From NCBI GenBank assembly GCA_934247335.1, contig CAKQJJ010000037.1, positions 1-9,545 on the forward strand: a DNA stretch of 9,545 nt. Direction: 5' to 3'. A program made the translations under genes and the position numbers. Of this stretch, positions 1 to 6,292 are shown in pieces. The notes under the pieces were generated by a model. It worked only from the letters and a program-made list of their open reading frames with translations. It had not been told where the DNA came from and ran no database searches. The DNA comes from an uncultured Clostridia bacterium (lineage in GTDB: Bacteria; Bacillota; Clostridia; Christensenellales; Pumilibacteraceae). The stretch's first letter is position 1, and each line of letters begins with the position of its first letter.

Positions 1-213
1 GCTTATACGCATACTTCGATTGCCATACTCGACGCGTTGAAGTGCGCCTCGGTTCCGTGCGCGGAAGTGCATATAACCGATATTTCCGGGCGCGAGGACT
101 TTCGTAAACGCTCGTTCGTGTCCGAATACGCGTTCACGGTTATTAAGGGCGAAGGGCTTTCGGGCTACGTTCACGCTCTCAAAGAAGTAGTAAATTACCT
201 TAAAAAGAAATAA
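1..213 (+). CDS. aroQ: 3-dehydroquinate dehydratase, type II (C-terminal part)
   Basis: The last 70 codons of a cytoplasmic shikimate-pathway enzyme that dehydrates 3-dehydroquinate to 3-dehydroshikimate. The start lies outside the window. The fragment opens with AYTHTS, followed by AEVHITDI and GREDFRKRS, all hallmarks of the type II (dodecameric) family. Visible residues H4, E22, H24, R31 and R35 line up, with a constant offset of 77, with H81, E99, H101, R108 and R112 of the well-studied mycobacterial enzyme as I recall its numbering. The window therefore begins near residue 78 of a protein of about 147 residues, and no active-site residue in this half is missing. The gene ends in tandem stops (TAATAA, 211-216). 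The next gene has its own promoter, so co-transcription is not required. The identification is firm; only the N-terminal half is unseen. Confidence 0.93.
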   Translation, partial: AYTHTSIAILDALKCASVPCAEVHITDISGREDFRKRSFVSEYAFTVIKGEGLSGYVHALKEVVNYLKKK

Positions 214-216
214 TAA

Positions 217-240
217 GCGCAAAAACGTTTTACTATGCGC
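217..240. repeat. Nested inverted repeats around the -35 box
   Basis: GCGCA (217-221) and TGCGC (236-240) form a 5-bp inverted repeat with a 14-base centre. Inside it is the perfect 10-bp palindrome AAAACGTTTT (222-231). The right arm of the inner palindrome overlaps the TTTACT -35 box at 229-234. It could be an operator for a repressor or a weak terminator for aroQ, but no run of more than four T follows it. The symmetry is seen directly; the role is inference, and short AT-rich palindromes arise easily by chance. Confidence 0.35.
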
Positions 241-257
241 GAAAATTTTGATATAAT
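229..257 (+). promoter_or_regulatory. Predicted sigma-A-type promoter for the MBL-fold gene
   Basis: The -35 box TTTACT (229-234) matches TTGACA at four of six positions. A 17-base spacer leads to a perfect -10 box TATAAT (252-257), with an extended -10 TG at 249-250. Transcription should start near 264, giving a leader of about 56 nt that contains a small CGGC/GCCG hairpin (281-284 with 291-294, 6-nt loop). This is the best promoter in the window. It stands just upstream of the first gene after aroQ. Confidence 0.7.
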
Positions 258-306
258 ATAAAAGCGGTACTTTTTGCATACGGCAAATACGCCGAAAATT
301 GCTTGT

Positions 307-310
307 GAGG
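307..310 (+). promoter_or_regulatory. Ribosome binding site that decides the MBL gene start
   Basis: GAGG lies nine bases before the ATG at 320. A possible TTG start at 299 in the same frame would place this site inside the coding sequence and has no comparable site upstream. The ATG is therefore preferred. Confidence 0.6.
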
Positions 311-319
311 AAACAATCT

Positions 320-1612
320 ATGGCTAAACGTAAATCAAATAAAAAATCGATCAAGCTGTCCGCTACTGCGATAATAGTAATCCTGGCGGTGGTAATAATC
401 GCAATCGGAGCAACGTTTGCGTGGGGCTGGTTTGCACGCGGAATGACTCCGATGCAAACTATAAGCTACATATTGAATTTCAAACCGGATACGGATAATT
501 CCGGCAACGGTTCGGGCGGAGGAAACGGCGGAGGCGGAAACACTTCTTCGTCCGTATTTGACGAAAATACCGTCAAAATCGTTTCGGACGGAGACTTTTC
601 GGTGCATTTTCTCGAACTCGGCAACAAAAACACGGGCGACTGCATTTACGTCCGCGCGGGCAATAACGATATTCTGATCGACGCCGGCAGCAAGACCAAC
701 AGTATTCCCACTATAAAAGCCTATCTCGATAAATTCGTGACGGATAATATTCTGGAATACGTCATCGCGACGCACGCTCACGAAGATCATATTGCCGGCT
801 TTGCCGGATCGAAAGACAATCAGAGTCTGTTCCGCGAATACGAATGCAAAACCATAATAGACTTTCCGCGCACCGATTCGACAAGCGCGCTTTATTCGCG
901 TTACGTGTCCGAACGCGACGCGGAAGTGGAAGCGGGAGCGGTACATTACACCGCGCTCGACTGCTACAAGCAGCAAAACGGAGCTAAGCGAGTATACGAC
1001 CTCGCCGAAAACACGACGATGAGCATTTTGTACAACTACTATTACGAAAACAAAGCAAGTAGCGAAAACGATTATTCTGTGTGCCTGCTGTTTACTCACG
1101 ACGGCAAGAATTATCTCTTCACCGGCGATCTCGAAAACGAAGGAAAAGTTAAAGCCGAAGAAAAACTGGTGGAGCTTAACGATTTGCCTCAGTGCGAGCT
1201 GTTCAAAGCCGGTCATCACGGTTCAAAAACTTCTTCGTCGAGCGCTCTTTTAGACGTAATCAAACCGAAAATCGTGTGCGTTTGCTGCTGCGCCGGCAAT
1301 GCCGAGTACACTAAAACCGAGGAAAATCAGTTCCCCACGCAGGCGTTTATAGACAGAGTAAGCGAGTATACCGACGCTGTTTACGTCACCACTCTCGGTG
1401 CGCTCGATTTCCTGCCAGAAGAAGCGCAGGAGCGAAAGTATACGTCCATGAACGGCAATATTATTGTTCTTGCCGTCGATAACGGCGAAGCCGCAGGAGA
1501 AAACAGATACGAAACAAAATTGTTTTTCGGCAACAACGCGTTAAAGCTTAAAGAAACCGAATGGTTCAAGGCAAAGCGCACCATGCCGCAGAAATGGTAT
1601 TCCGCCGCGTAA
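320..1612 (+). CDS. Membrane-tethered ComEC-like metallo-beta-lactamase-fold hydrolase
   Basis: A 430-residue protein with a Lys-rich N-terminus, one hydrophobic segment (about residues 14-38), a Ser/Gly/Asn-rich linker (about 57-78) and a metallo-beta-lactamase domain (about 90-390). The charge pattern predicts a signal anchor with the enzyme outside the cell. Metal-binding motifs are THAHEDH (H152, H154, D156, H157), the bridging Asp of FTGD (D270) and the GHHGSKTS stretch (H299, H300). This last motif is typical of the C-terminal domain of ComEC/Rec2, the DNA-uptake channel, in which the domain is thought to act as a nuclease. The ComEC channel membrane domain is absent, so this is a stand-alone exported relative; the substrate could be DNA or another phosphodiester. 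Odd: strand CVCCC at 320-324 carries four cysteines. The next gene starts 79 bases downstream without a convincing promoter and may be co-transcribed. Family assignment is confident, substrate unknown. Confidence 0.85.
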   Translation: MAKRKSNKKSIKLSATAIIVILAVVIIAIGATFAWGWFARGMTPMQTISYILNFKPDTDNSGNGSGGGNGGGGNTSSSVFDENTVKIVSDGDFSVHFLELGNKNTGDCIYVRAGNNDILIDAGSKTNSIPTIKAYLDKFVTDNILEYVIATHAHEDHIAGFAGSKDNQSLFREYECKTIIDFPRTDSTSALYSRYVSERDAEVEAGAVHYTALDCYKQQNGAKRVYDLAENTTMSILYNYYYENKASSENDYSVCLLFTHDGKNYLFTGDLENEGKVKAEEKLVELNDLPQCELFKAGHHGSKTSSSSALLDVIKPKIVCVCCCAGNAEYTKTEENQFPTQAFIDRVSEYTDAVYVTTLGALDFLPEEAQERKYTSMNGNIIVLAVDNGEAAGENRYETKLFFGNNALKLKETEWFKAKRTMPQKWYSAA

Positions 1613-1628
1613 AACCGCGAGCGGAAGC

Positions 1629-1651
1629 TTTTTGGTTTAAAAAACCAAGGA
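1629..1651. repeat. AT-rich inverted repeat between MBL and esterase genes
   Basis: TTGGTTT (1632-1638) pairs with AAACCAA (1642-1648) across a three-base loop. Two outer G-T wobbles and one A-T pair extend the stem. GGTTT (1634-1638) could instead pair with AAACC at 1612-1616, which overlaps the MBL stop codon, so two exclusive hairpins can be drawn. There is no T-tract after the stem, so it is not a standard intrinsic terminator. Its role is unknown. Confidence 0.3.
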
Positions 1652-1691
1652 ATCGGAATAAAAACTTTACGATACGATCGGAGGAAAATAT

Positions 1692-3413
1692 ATGAAAATC
1701 AACAAATTATCGGGAAAAATAGTTGCGTTTGTCACGGCGATAGCGCTGCTTGCTTCGCTTGCAATCGGCGGGGGGATGCCCGTCGCCGAAGTCAGTGCGG
1801 AAGAAGAAAACGTTAAAACCGCGGACGTGTACATGATTGCCGGGCAGTCCAACGCCGCAGGCAGCACAAGCGTTACTTCCACGGCGTTCGGGTACGAAGT
1901 GACTTATCGCCCGAAGGAAAACGTGCTTTATTACGGCGGCACGCACAAAACCATTCTGGGCTACGAGGGAAGATATTTCCACGATTTCCGTCCCGTTCAG
2001 CACGGCTGCGGATACACCGACAAACACGTCGGCTTCGAGCTTGGAATGGCAAACGTTCTCAACGAAAAAGAGGAATATAAAGGCGCAAACAAAAAGGCGA
2101 TAATATTCAAGTCGGCTGCGGGCGGCACGGTCGTCATGCCCGACGGAAACTACGGAAACTTCGGCAACTGGTATCCGGAAAGCCTTTGGGATAAGGATTA
2201 TTGGCAGAAAGATAACTACTACGACAAAATAGGTTTTCAGTATCGCGTGTTCCTGGACGAATTGAAGCAGTTTTTCGTCGACGCGAAAGATCAGGGCTTT
2301 GAAAAAATCAATCTGAAAGGTTTGTTCTGGATGCAGGGCGAAAGCGACCGCGGCAGAGCGGACGATTACGTTTCGGTTTGCAGTACGCTTTTTGAAGATT
2401 TCCGCTCGGCAATTTCGGAAATATCGGGCGACGACTATTCTCGCCTTCCGATATACGTCGGCGAAATAAGCGAAACTTTCGCTTCGGCGGACGCAAACAG
2501 CGTAAAACTTAACGACAATCTGATTGCCGCTCAGCACAAAATAGCGCAATCCATGCCCGCCGTGTACGTGGCAAGACTGCGCGATTACGCCATCAATAAA
2601 ATGGAATTCGGTAAAAGCGTGGTGGTGGGCAGCGATCAGTCGCACTGGAATTACGACGATATCGTTTCCATCGGCGAAGATTTTATGCAGCTTTTCGACG
2701 ACGTGGACGGTAAGTTCGTTTACAGCGCAAACGTGCGTTTCGACGGAAGCGATTCGGCTAAAAAAAGAGCTTCCGTTTCGTTTGCGGGCGAATACGGACC
2801 CAATTACGGCGCAAATGCCGAAAAATTGGTTTTTTCGGTCAAAACGAGCAAATACTACACCGTGGAGTCCGTTTCGGCTTCGTCCGGCGAAGTAAAACTT
2901 ACCGATACCGTTTTTGAAGGCGACGAGCTTGCGCCCACGCTTAAATACGAACTTACCGGCATGCAGGGCGACGACGAAATAGCCGTTACTCTCGCGCAAA
3001 ACAGAAAAATAATCGTAAATATTTCGGGCGAAGGCGAGGACTACGGCTCGATTCCTTCCGCAAAAACGATAGAAGACGCATACGTCGGCTGTAAATACGA
3101 AATGGAAACTTTCCCGTTCTCGAACGGCGCACTTTATAAGTTTGAAATAAACGGAAAAACCGTGTACGGCAAGAAAAACGTAAGCAAATACGTTTTCGAC
3201 GATTGGGAACAGTATCTGTCGGACGGGCAGGACACTCTGGACATAAAGGTGTTTTACGGCGAGAAAAACGAAGTGAATAATCGCCTCGACAATTTGTCGG
3301 AAGAAAACGAGGACAAGGGCGGAAGCTGCGCGTGCGCAGGTTCGTCGTCGCTCGTTTCGTTGCTGGGCGTGCTCGGCGCGGCGTTTCTTCTCGTGCTGCG
3401 TAAACGCGGCTGA
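1692..3413 (+). CDS. Secreted SGNH-type carbohydrate esterase (sialate O-acetylesterase/CE6-like)
   Basis: A 573-residue exported protein, probably removing O-acetyl groups from glycans (acetylated sialic acid or xylan are the usual substrates of this family). A signal peptide (1-36) ends in VSA before an acidic mature start. The catalytic domain spans about 43-340: AGQSNAAG carries the nucleophile S53, SAAGG (141-145) and FWMQGESD (212-219) are the following family blocks, and D315 and H318 of GSDQSHWN supply the remaining catalytic pair. Residues about 341-540 form a beta-rich region I do not recognise. The tail from 543 has GGSCACAG, a hydrophobic segment (about 553-568) and final RKRG, like a cysteine-type C-terminal sorting signal. 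GGAGG at 1680-1684, seven bases before the ATG, supports the start. A GH43-like enzyme lies in the same neighbourhood, which fits glycan use. Fold confident, exact substrate not. Confidence 0.85.
   Translation: MKINKLSGKIVAFVTAIALLASLAIGGGMPVAEVSAEEENVKTADVYMIAGQSNAAGSTSVTSTAFGYEVTYRPKENVLYYGGTHKTILGYEGRYFHDFRPVQHGCGYTDKHVGFELGMANVLNEKEEYKGANKKAIIFKSAAGGTVVMPDGNYGNFGNWYPESLWDKDYWQKDNYYDKIGFQYRVFLDELKQFFVDAKDQGFEKINLKGLFWMQGESDRGRADDYVSVCSTLFEDFRSAISEISGDDYSRLPIYVGEISETFASADANSVKLNDNLIAAQHKIAQSMPAVYVARLRDYAINKMEFGKSVVVGSDQSHWNYDDIVSIGEDFMQLFDDVDGKFVYSANVRFDGSDSAKKRASVSFAGEYGPNYGANAEKLVFSVKTSKYYTVESVSASSGEVKLTDTVFEGDELAPTLKYELTGMQGDDEIAVTLAQNRKIIVNISGEGEDYGSIPSAKTIEDAYVGCKYEMETFPFSNGALYKFEINGKTVYGKKNVSKYVFDDWEQYLSDGQDTLDIKVFYGEKNEVNNRLDNLSEENEDKGGSCACAGSSSLVSLLGVLGAAFLLVLRKRG
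3318..3410 (+). other. Cysteine-containing C-terminal sorting-like tail of the esterase
   Basis: Encodes residues 543-573: a Gly-Gly-Ser-Cys-Ala-Cys-Ala-Gly motif, a hydrophobic stretch of about 16 residues and a basic end (RKRG). The three-part layout (short motif, membrane segment, positive end) resembles Synerg-CTERM and other PEP-CTERM-style sorting tails. It is not LPXTG, so a classical sortase is not expected. The layout is seen; the sorting function is inference. Confidence 0.55.
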
Positions 3414-3416
3414 CGT

Positions 3417-3444
3417 TTTACTTAGATAAATTTTCACTTAAAAG
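3417..3444 (+). promoter_or_regulatory. Possible promoter for nadE (weak)
   Basis: TTTACT (3417-3422) lies within ACGTTTTACT, the same ten bases found at the MBL promoter (225-234). Sixteen bases downstream is TAAAAG (3439-3444), four of six matches to TATAAT, with no extended TG. The -35 box begins only four bases after the esterase stop codon. Transcription from here would start about ten bases before the nadE start and leave little room for the ribosome binding site, so read-through from the esterase gene is a fair alternative. Confidence 0.3.
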
Positions 3445-3460
3445 ATAACGGAGACGATAA

Positions 3461-5380
3461 ATGAACGACGGTTTTATTAAAGTTGCGGCGATAACTCCCG
3501 AAATTTCGGTTGCCGACCCGCAAAAAAACGCAAAAGTTATATGCGACGATATTCTGAAAGCCACTGCGCTCGGAGCGAAAGTCATCGTTTTCCCCGAACT
3601 GTGCCTCACCGGCTATACGTGCGGTGATTTGTTCTATCACGACGCGCTGCTTAAAAACGCCTTGTGCGCTCTTTCGGACGTCGCGTCCTGTTCGGTCGGC
3701 GCGGACGCTTTGATTTTCGTCGGCTGTCCGATAAGAAAGGACGGAAAAATATACAACTGCGCCGTTGCGATAAACAAAGGCAAGATTCTGGGCGCGGTGC
3801 CCAAAACCTTTTTGCCAAACTATAACGAGTTTTACGAAAAGCGTTGGTTTGCGCCCGCTCCCGAAGAGAGAGAAGAAATATCTCTTCTCGGGCAGACTGT
3901 GCCGTTCGGCAGGGAAATATTGTTCCGCTGCGAGCAAATGCAAAATCTTACGGTGGGAGCCGAAATCTGCGAAGATTTGTGGACGCCTCAGCCGCCGTCG
4001 GGAAAACTTGCTCTGTCCGGCGCAACGGTAATAGTAAATCTCTCCGCAAGCAACGAATGCGTGGGAAAAAGCGAATACCGCAAATCTCTCGTGTCGTCGC
4101 AAAGCGCGCGGCTTGCCGCGGGATACGTTTATTGTTCGGCAGGCGACGGCGAATCCACTACCGACCTCGTTTTTTCCGGGCATAATATAATTGCCGAAAA
4201 CGGCAGAATTCTTGCCGAAAGCAACCTCTTTGAAAACGAAATCACGCTTTCCGAAATAGACGTTGATTTTCTCGCTTGCGAACGGGCTAAAATTTACCCC
4301 GCCGAATTAACCGAAAAAGCGGAAAAAATCGTTCCTTTCTCGATAAAAAAAGAACAGACGACTCTTACGCGCGCGTTCTCGCGCTATCCGTTCGTTCCCG
4401 ACGATCGCGACGAACTGCACAGCCGCGCAAAACTAATTCTCACAATGCAAAGCAAGGCTCTCGCAAAGCGTATAGATCACACTCACGCGAAAAGCCTTGT
4501 AATAGGCGTTTCGGGCGGATTGGATTCGTCGCTTGCTCTAATCGTAGCAAAACTTGCGGCGGAAACATCTAAAACCAAGCCGGAAGTCATTGCGGTTACC
4601 ATGCCTTGTTTCGGCACCACCGACCGCACTCACGACAACTCGATAAAATTATCCGAAGCGCTCGGCGTTACGCTTAAAGAAGTGGATATCAAAAAAGCCG
4701 TATTGCAGCATTTTGAAGATATCGGGCAAAACGCAGGAACGTACGACGTGACGTACGAAAACGGTCAGGCGCGCGAACGCACTCAGGTCCTCATGGATAT
4801 CGCCAACAAAACGGGCGGAATGGTAGTGGGAACGGGCGATTTGTCCGAGCTTGCTCTCGGCTGGGCTACGTATAACGGCGATCATATGTCCATGTACGGC
4901 GTAAACGCGTCGGTTCCTAAAACGCTTATCAGATACCTTATAAACCATTATGCGCTCTCGTCCGACGAAAAGACGAAGGAAGTGCTGGGTGATATTCTCG
5001 ATACGCCCGTAAGTCCCGAGCTGTTGCCTTCCGACGGAAAGAATATATCTCAGAAAACCGAGGACCTTGTGGGACCGTACGAGCTTCACGACTTTTTCCT
5101 GTATTACACGCTGCGCATGTATTATTCCCCGAAAAAAATTTTCCGCGCGGCAAAGCTCGCTTTCCCCGATTACGACGAGAAGACCGTCGCCAAGTGGCTT
5201 AAAAACTTCGTGCGCAGATTTTTCGCTCAGCAGTTCAAACGCTCGTGCCTGCCCGACGGAGTAAAAATCGGTTCGGTATCGCTTTCTCCCAGGGGAGACT
5301 GGCGTATGCCCAGCGACGCCGCCGCCGCTTGCTGGCTGACCGAAGCGGAAGAAATAGAAAAACTTGTAAACAACAAATAA
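3461..5380 (+). CDS. nadE: Glutamine-dependent NAD+ synthetase
   Basis: A 639-residue cytoplasmic enzyme for the last step of NAD+ synthesis: nicotinic acid adenine dinucleotide is amidated using ATP and ammonia drawn from glutamine. The N-terminal nitrilase-fold glutaminase domain (about 1-290) shows the full Glu-Lys-Cys triad: E46 in FPELCLTGY, K115 in VPKTF, and C170 in GAEICEDLW. The C-terminal synthetase domain (about 320-600) has the PP-loop SGGLDSS (351-357), GTGDLSELALGWAT (457-470) and the YNGDHMSMYGVNASVPKT stretch (471-488) expected of NadE. The length suits the long, glutamine-using form rather than the short ammonia-only form. GGAG at 3450-3453, seven bases before the ATG, fixes the start. 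It sits 47 bases after the esterase gene; no functional link with its neighbours is apparent beyond shared orientation. Nothing is truncated or missing. Confidence 0.96.
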   Translation: MNDGFIKVAAITPEISVADPQKNAKVICDDILKATALGAKVIVFPELCLTGYTCGDLFYHDALLKNALCALSDVASCSVGADALIFVGCPIRKDGKIYNCAVAINKGKILGAVPKTFLPNYNEFYEKRWFAPAPEEREEISLLGQTVPFGREILFRCEQMQNLTVGAEICEDLWTPQPPSGKLALSGATVIVNLSASNECVGKSEYRKSLVSSQSARLAAGYVYCSAGDGESTTDLVFSGHNIIAENGRILAESNLFENEITLSEIDVDFLACERAKIYPAELTEKAEKIVPFSIKKEQTTLTRAFSRYPFVPDDRDELHSRAKLILTMQSKALAKRIDHTHAKSLVIGVSGGLDSSLALIVAKLAAETSKTKPEVIAVTMPCFGTTDRTHDNSIKLSEALGVTLKEVDIKKAVLQHFEDIGQNAGTYDVTYENGQARERTQVLMDIANKTGGMVVGTGDLSELALGWATYNGDHMSMYGVNASVPKTLIRYLINHYALSSDEKTKEVLGDILDTPVSPELLPSDGKNISQKTEDLVGPYELHDFFLYYTLRMYYSPKKIFRAAKLAFPDYDEKTVAKWLKNFVRRFFAQQFKRSCLPDGVKIGSVSLSPRGDWRMPSDAAAACWLTEAEEIEKLVNNK

Positions 5381-5395
5381 ACGCGGCTTTAATCG

Positions 5396-5424
5396 TTTAC
5401 TTTTTTCAAACTATGTGCTAAAAT
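5396..5424 (+). promoter_or_regulatory. Predicted promoter of the epimerase-mutase-GH43 operon
   Basis: TTTACT (5396-5401), a 17-base spacer, then TAAAAT (5419-5424) with an extended -10 TG at 5416-5417. Boxes and spacing match those of the promoter at 229-257. The predicted start of transcription, near 5431, coincides with the ribosome binding site GGAGG (5431-5435), so the leader would be only about nine bases. A 5-bp AAACG/CGTTT hairpin (5379-5383 with 5394-5398) followed by T6 (5401-5406) overlaps the -35 box and could be a weak nadE terminator. Confidence 0.55.
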
Positions 5425-5439
5425 ACCTGCGGAGGCAAA

Positions 5440-6291
5440 ATGCAAACTATTTCAAACGCGTATTTATCGGTCGATATCGACGAAAAAGGCGGATGTATAT
5501 CCAAAATCATGTATGCGCCCAATAGGGAAGTCCTTACTTTTCCCGGCGCCGATTACTGGAATTACTGCGACCATATTCTGTTCCCGTTCTGCGGTCGCAT
5601 GAACGACGGATACTACGAGTACTGCGGCAAAAGTTATAAAGCCGATCTTCACGGCTTTGCCAAAGACTCCGTTTTTTCGGTCGTCGAAAAAGAAGAAAAC
5701 CGCGTAAAGCTTGCGTTTTCGGAAACCGAGCAGACGCTTGCCGTCTATCCGTTTGAATTTTCGTTTGCCGTAACGTACGAACTTAAAGAAAACACTCTGT
5801 CGGTTGCGTACGAAGTTGCAAATACCGGCGATAAAACGATGTATTTCATGCTCGGAGCGCACCCCGGTTTTCTGCTTGACGCGGACCAAGCCGACGAGGC
5901 GGATCTGCATTCGGAAGATAACGAATGTTTGCCGCTCGACGGAGTGCTGTTATCGCGAGAAATTTGCCTCGAAAAGAACGGCGTTATAAAGCTTGACAAG
6001 TCGTTTTTCCGCAAGCACAACACGTTTATCGCAAAGCGCAAAAACAGTACGATGACGATAAAGAGGAAGAAATACGACCTGGATATAAAATCCGATTCGC
6101 CCCTTATAGCTCTCTGGGCGGACGGCAAGCGCGACTCATACGTCTGCGCGGAAAGTTGGTGGGGCGCGTGCGATTACGCCGTAAATCCGATAAGAGAGCT
6201 TTGTGAAAAATCGTATATAAACACGCTCGAAGCGGGTAAGTCGAAAAAATTCGGCTATTCCGTTTCGGTAAAAGCAAAACAGGAGATATAA
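5440..6291 (+). CDS. Aldose 1-epimerase (LacX-like mutarotase family)
   Basis: A 283-residue cytoplasmic protein of the galactose-mutarotase fold, which catalyses interconversion of the alpha and beta anomers of free or phosphorylated sugars. Family marks in order: FPFCGRM with R53, LHGFAKD with H71 (substrate ring contact), GAHPGF with H141 (the usual general acid), and CAESWWGACD with E238 as the likely general base. Size and motif wording fit the short LacX/YphB-type branch rather than full-length GalM. The start is set by GGAGG at 5431-5435, only four bases from the ATG, which is close but usable. The gene ends two bases before the next ATG, and the next gene's ribosome binding site lies inside this reading frame, so the two are translationally coupled. 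The sugar acted on cannot be told from sequence; pairing with a phosphohexomutase suggests glucose or galactose. Confidence 0.85.
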   Translation: MQTISNAYLSVDIDEKGGCISKIMYAPNREVLTFPGADYWNYCDHILFPFCGRMNDGYYEYCGKSYKADLHGFAKDSVFSVVEKEENRVKLAFSETEQTLAVYPFEFSFAVTYELKENTLSVAYEVANTGDKTMYFMLGAHPGFLLDADQADEADLHSEDNECLPLDGVLLSREICLEKNGVIKLDKSFFRKHNTFIAKRKNSTMTIKRKKYDLDIKSDSPLIALWADGKRDSYVCAESWWGACDYAVNPIRELCEKSYINTLEAGKSKKFGYSVSVKAKQEI

Positions 6292-6292
6292 T

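Noticed and set aside
299..301. TTG as the start of the MBL-fold protein (seven residues longer)
   Set aside because: The GAGG ribosome binding site lies downstream of it, and the ATG at 320 is correctly spaced.
335..1219. Minus-strand open frame of 294 codons opposite the MBL gene
   Set aside because: Same codon-aligned mirror effect; no recognisable motifs or ribosome binding site.
1629..1651. Intrinsic terminator after the MBL gene
   Set aside because: The stem is AT-only with outer wobbles and no T-tract follows, so it is recorded only as an inverted repeat.
1707..3437. Minus-strand open frame of 576 codons opposite the esterase gene
   Set aside because: It is codon-aligned with the sense frame and exists because the sense gene avoids TTA, CTA and TCA. 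Its translation is low-complexity, Phe/Val/Arg-rich and matches no family I know. The sense product has clear catalytic motifs.
3844..4185. Plus-strand 113-codon frame inside nadE
   Set aside because: Arg/Ser-rich out-of-frame translation of a gene whose own frame has an intact Glu-Lys-Cys triad; no ribosome binding site of its own.
6287..6292. Perfect TATAAT just before the mutase start
   Set aside because: There is no -35 box at the proper distance, and transcription from it would start inside the mutase gene. It is a by-product of the ribosome binding site and stop codon sequence.
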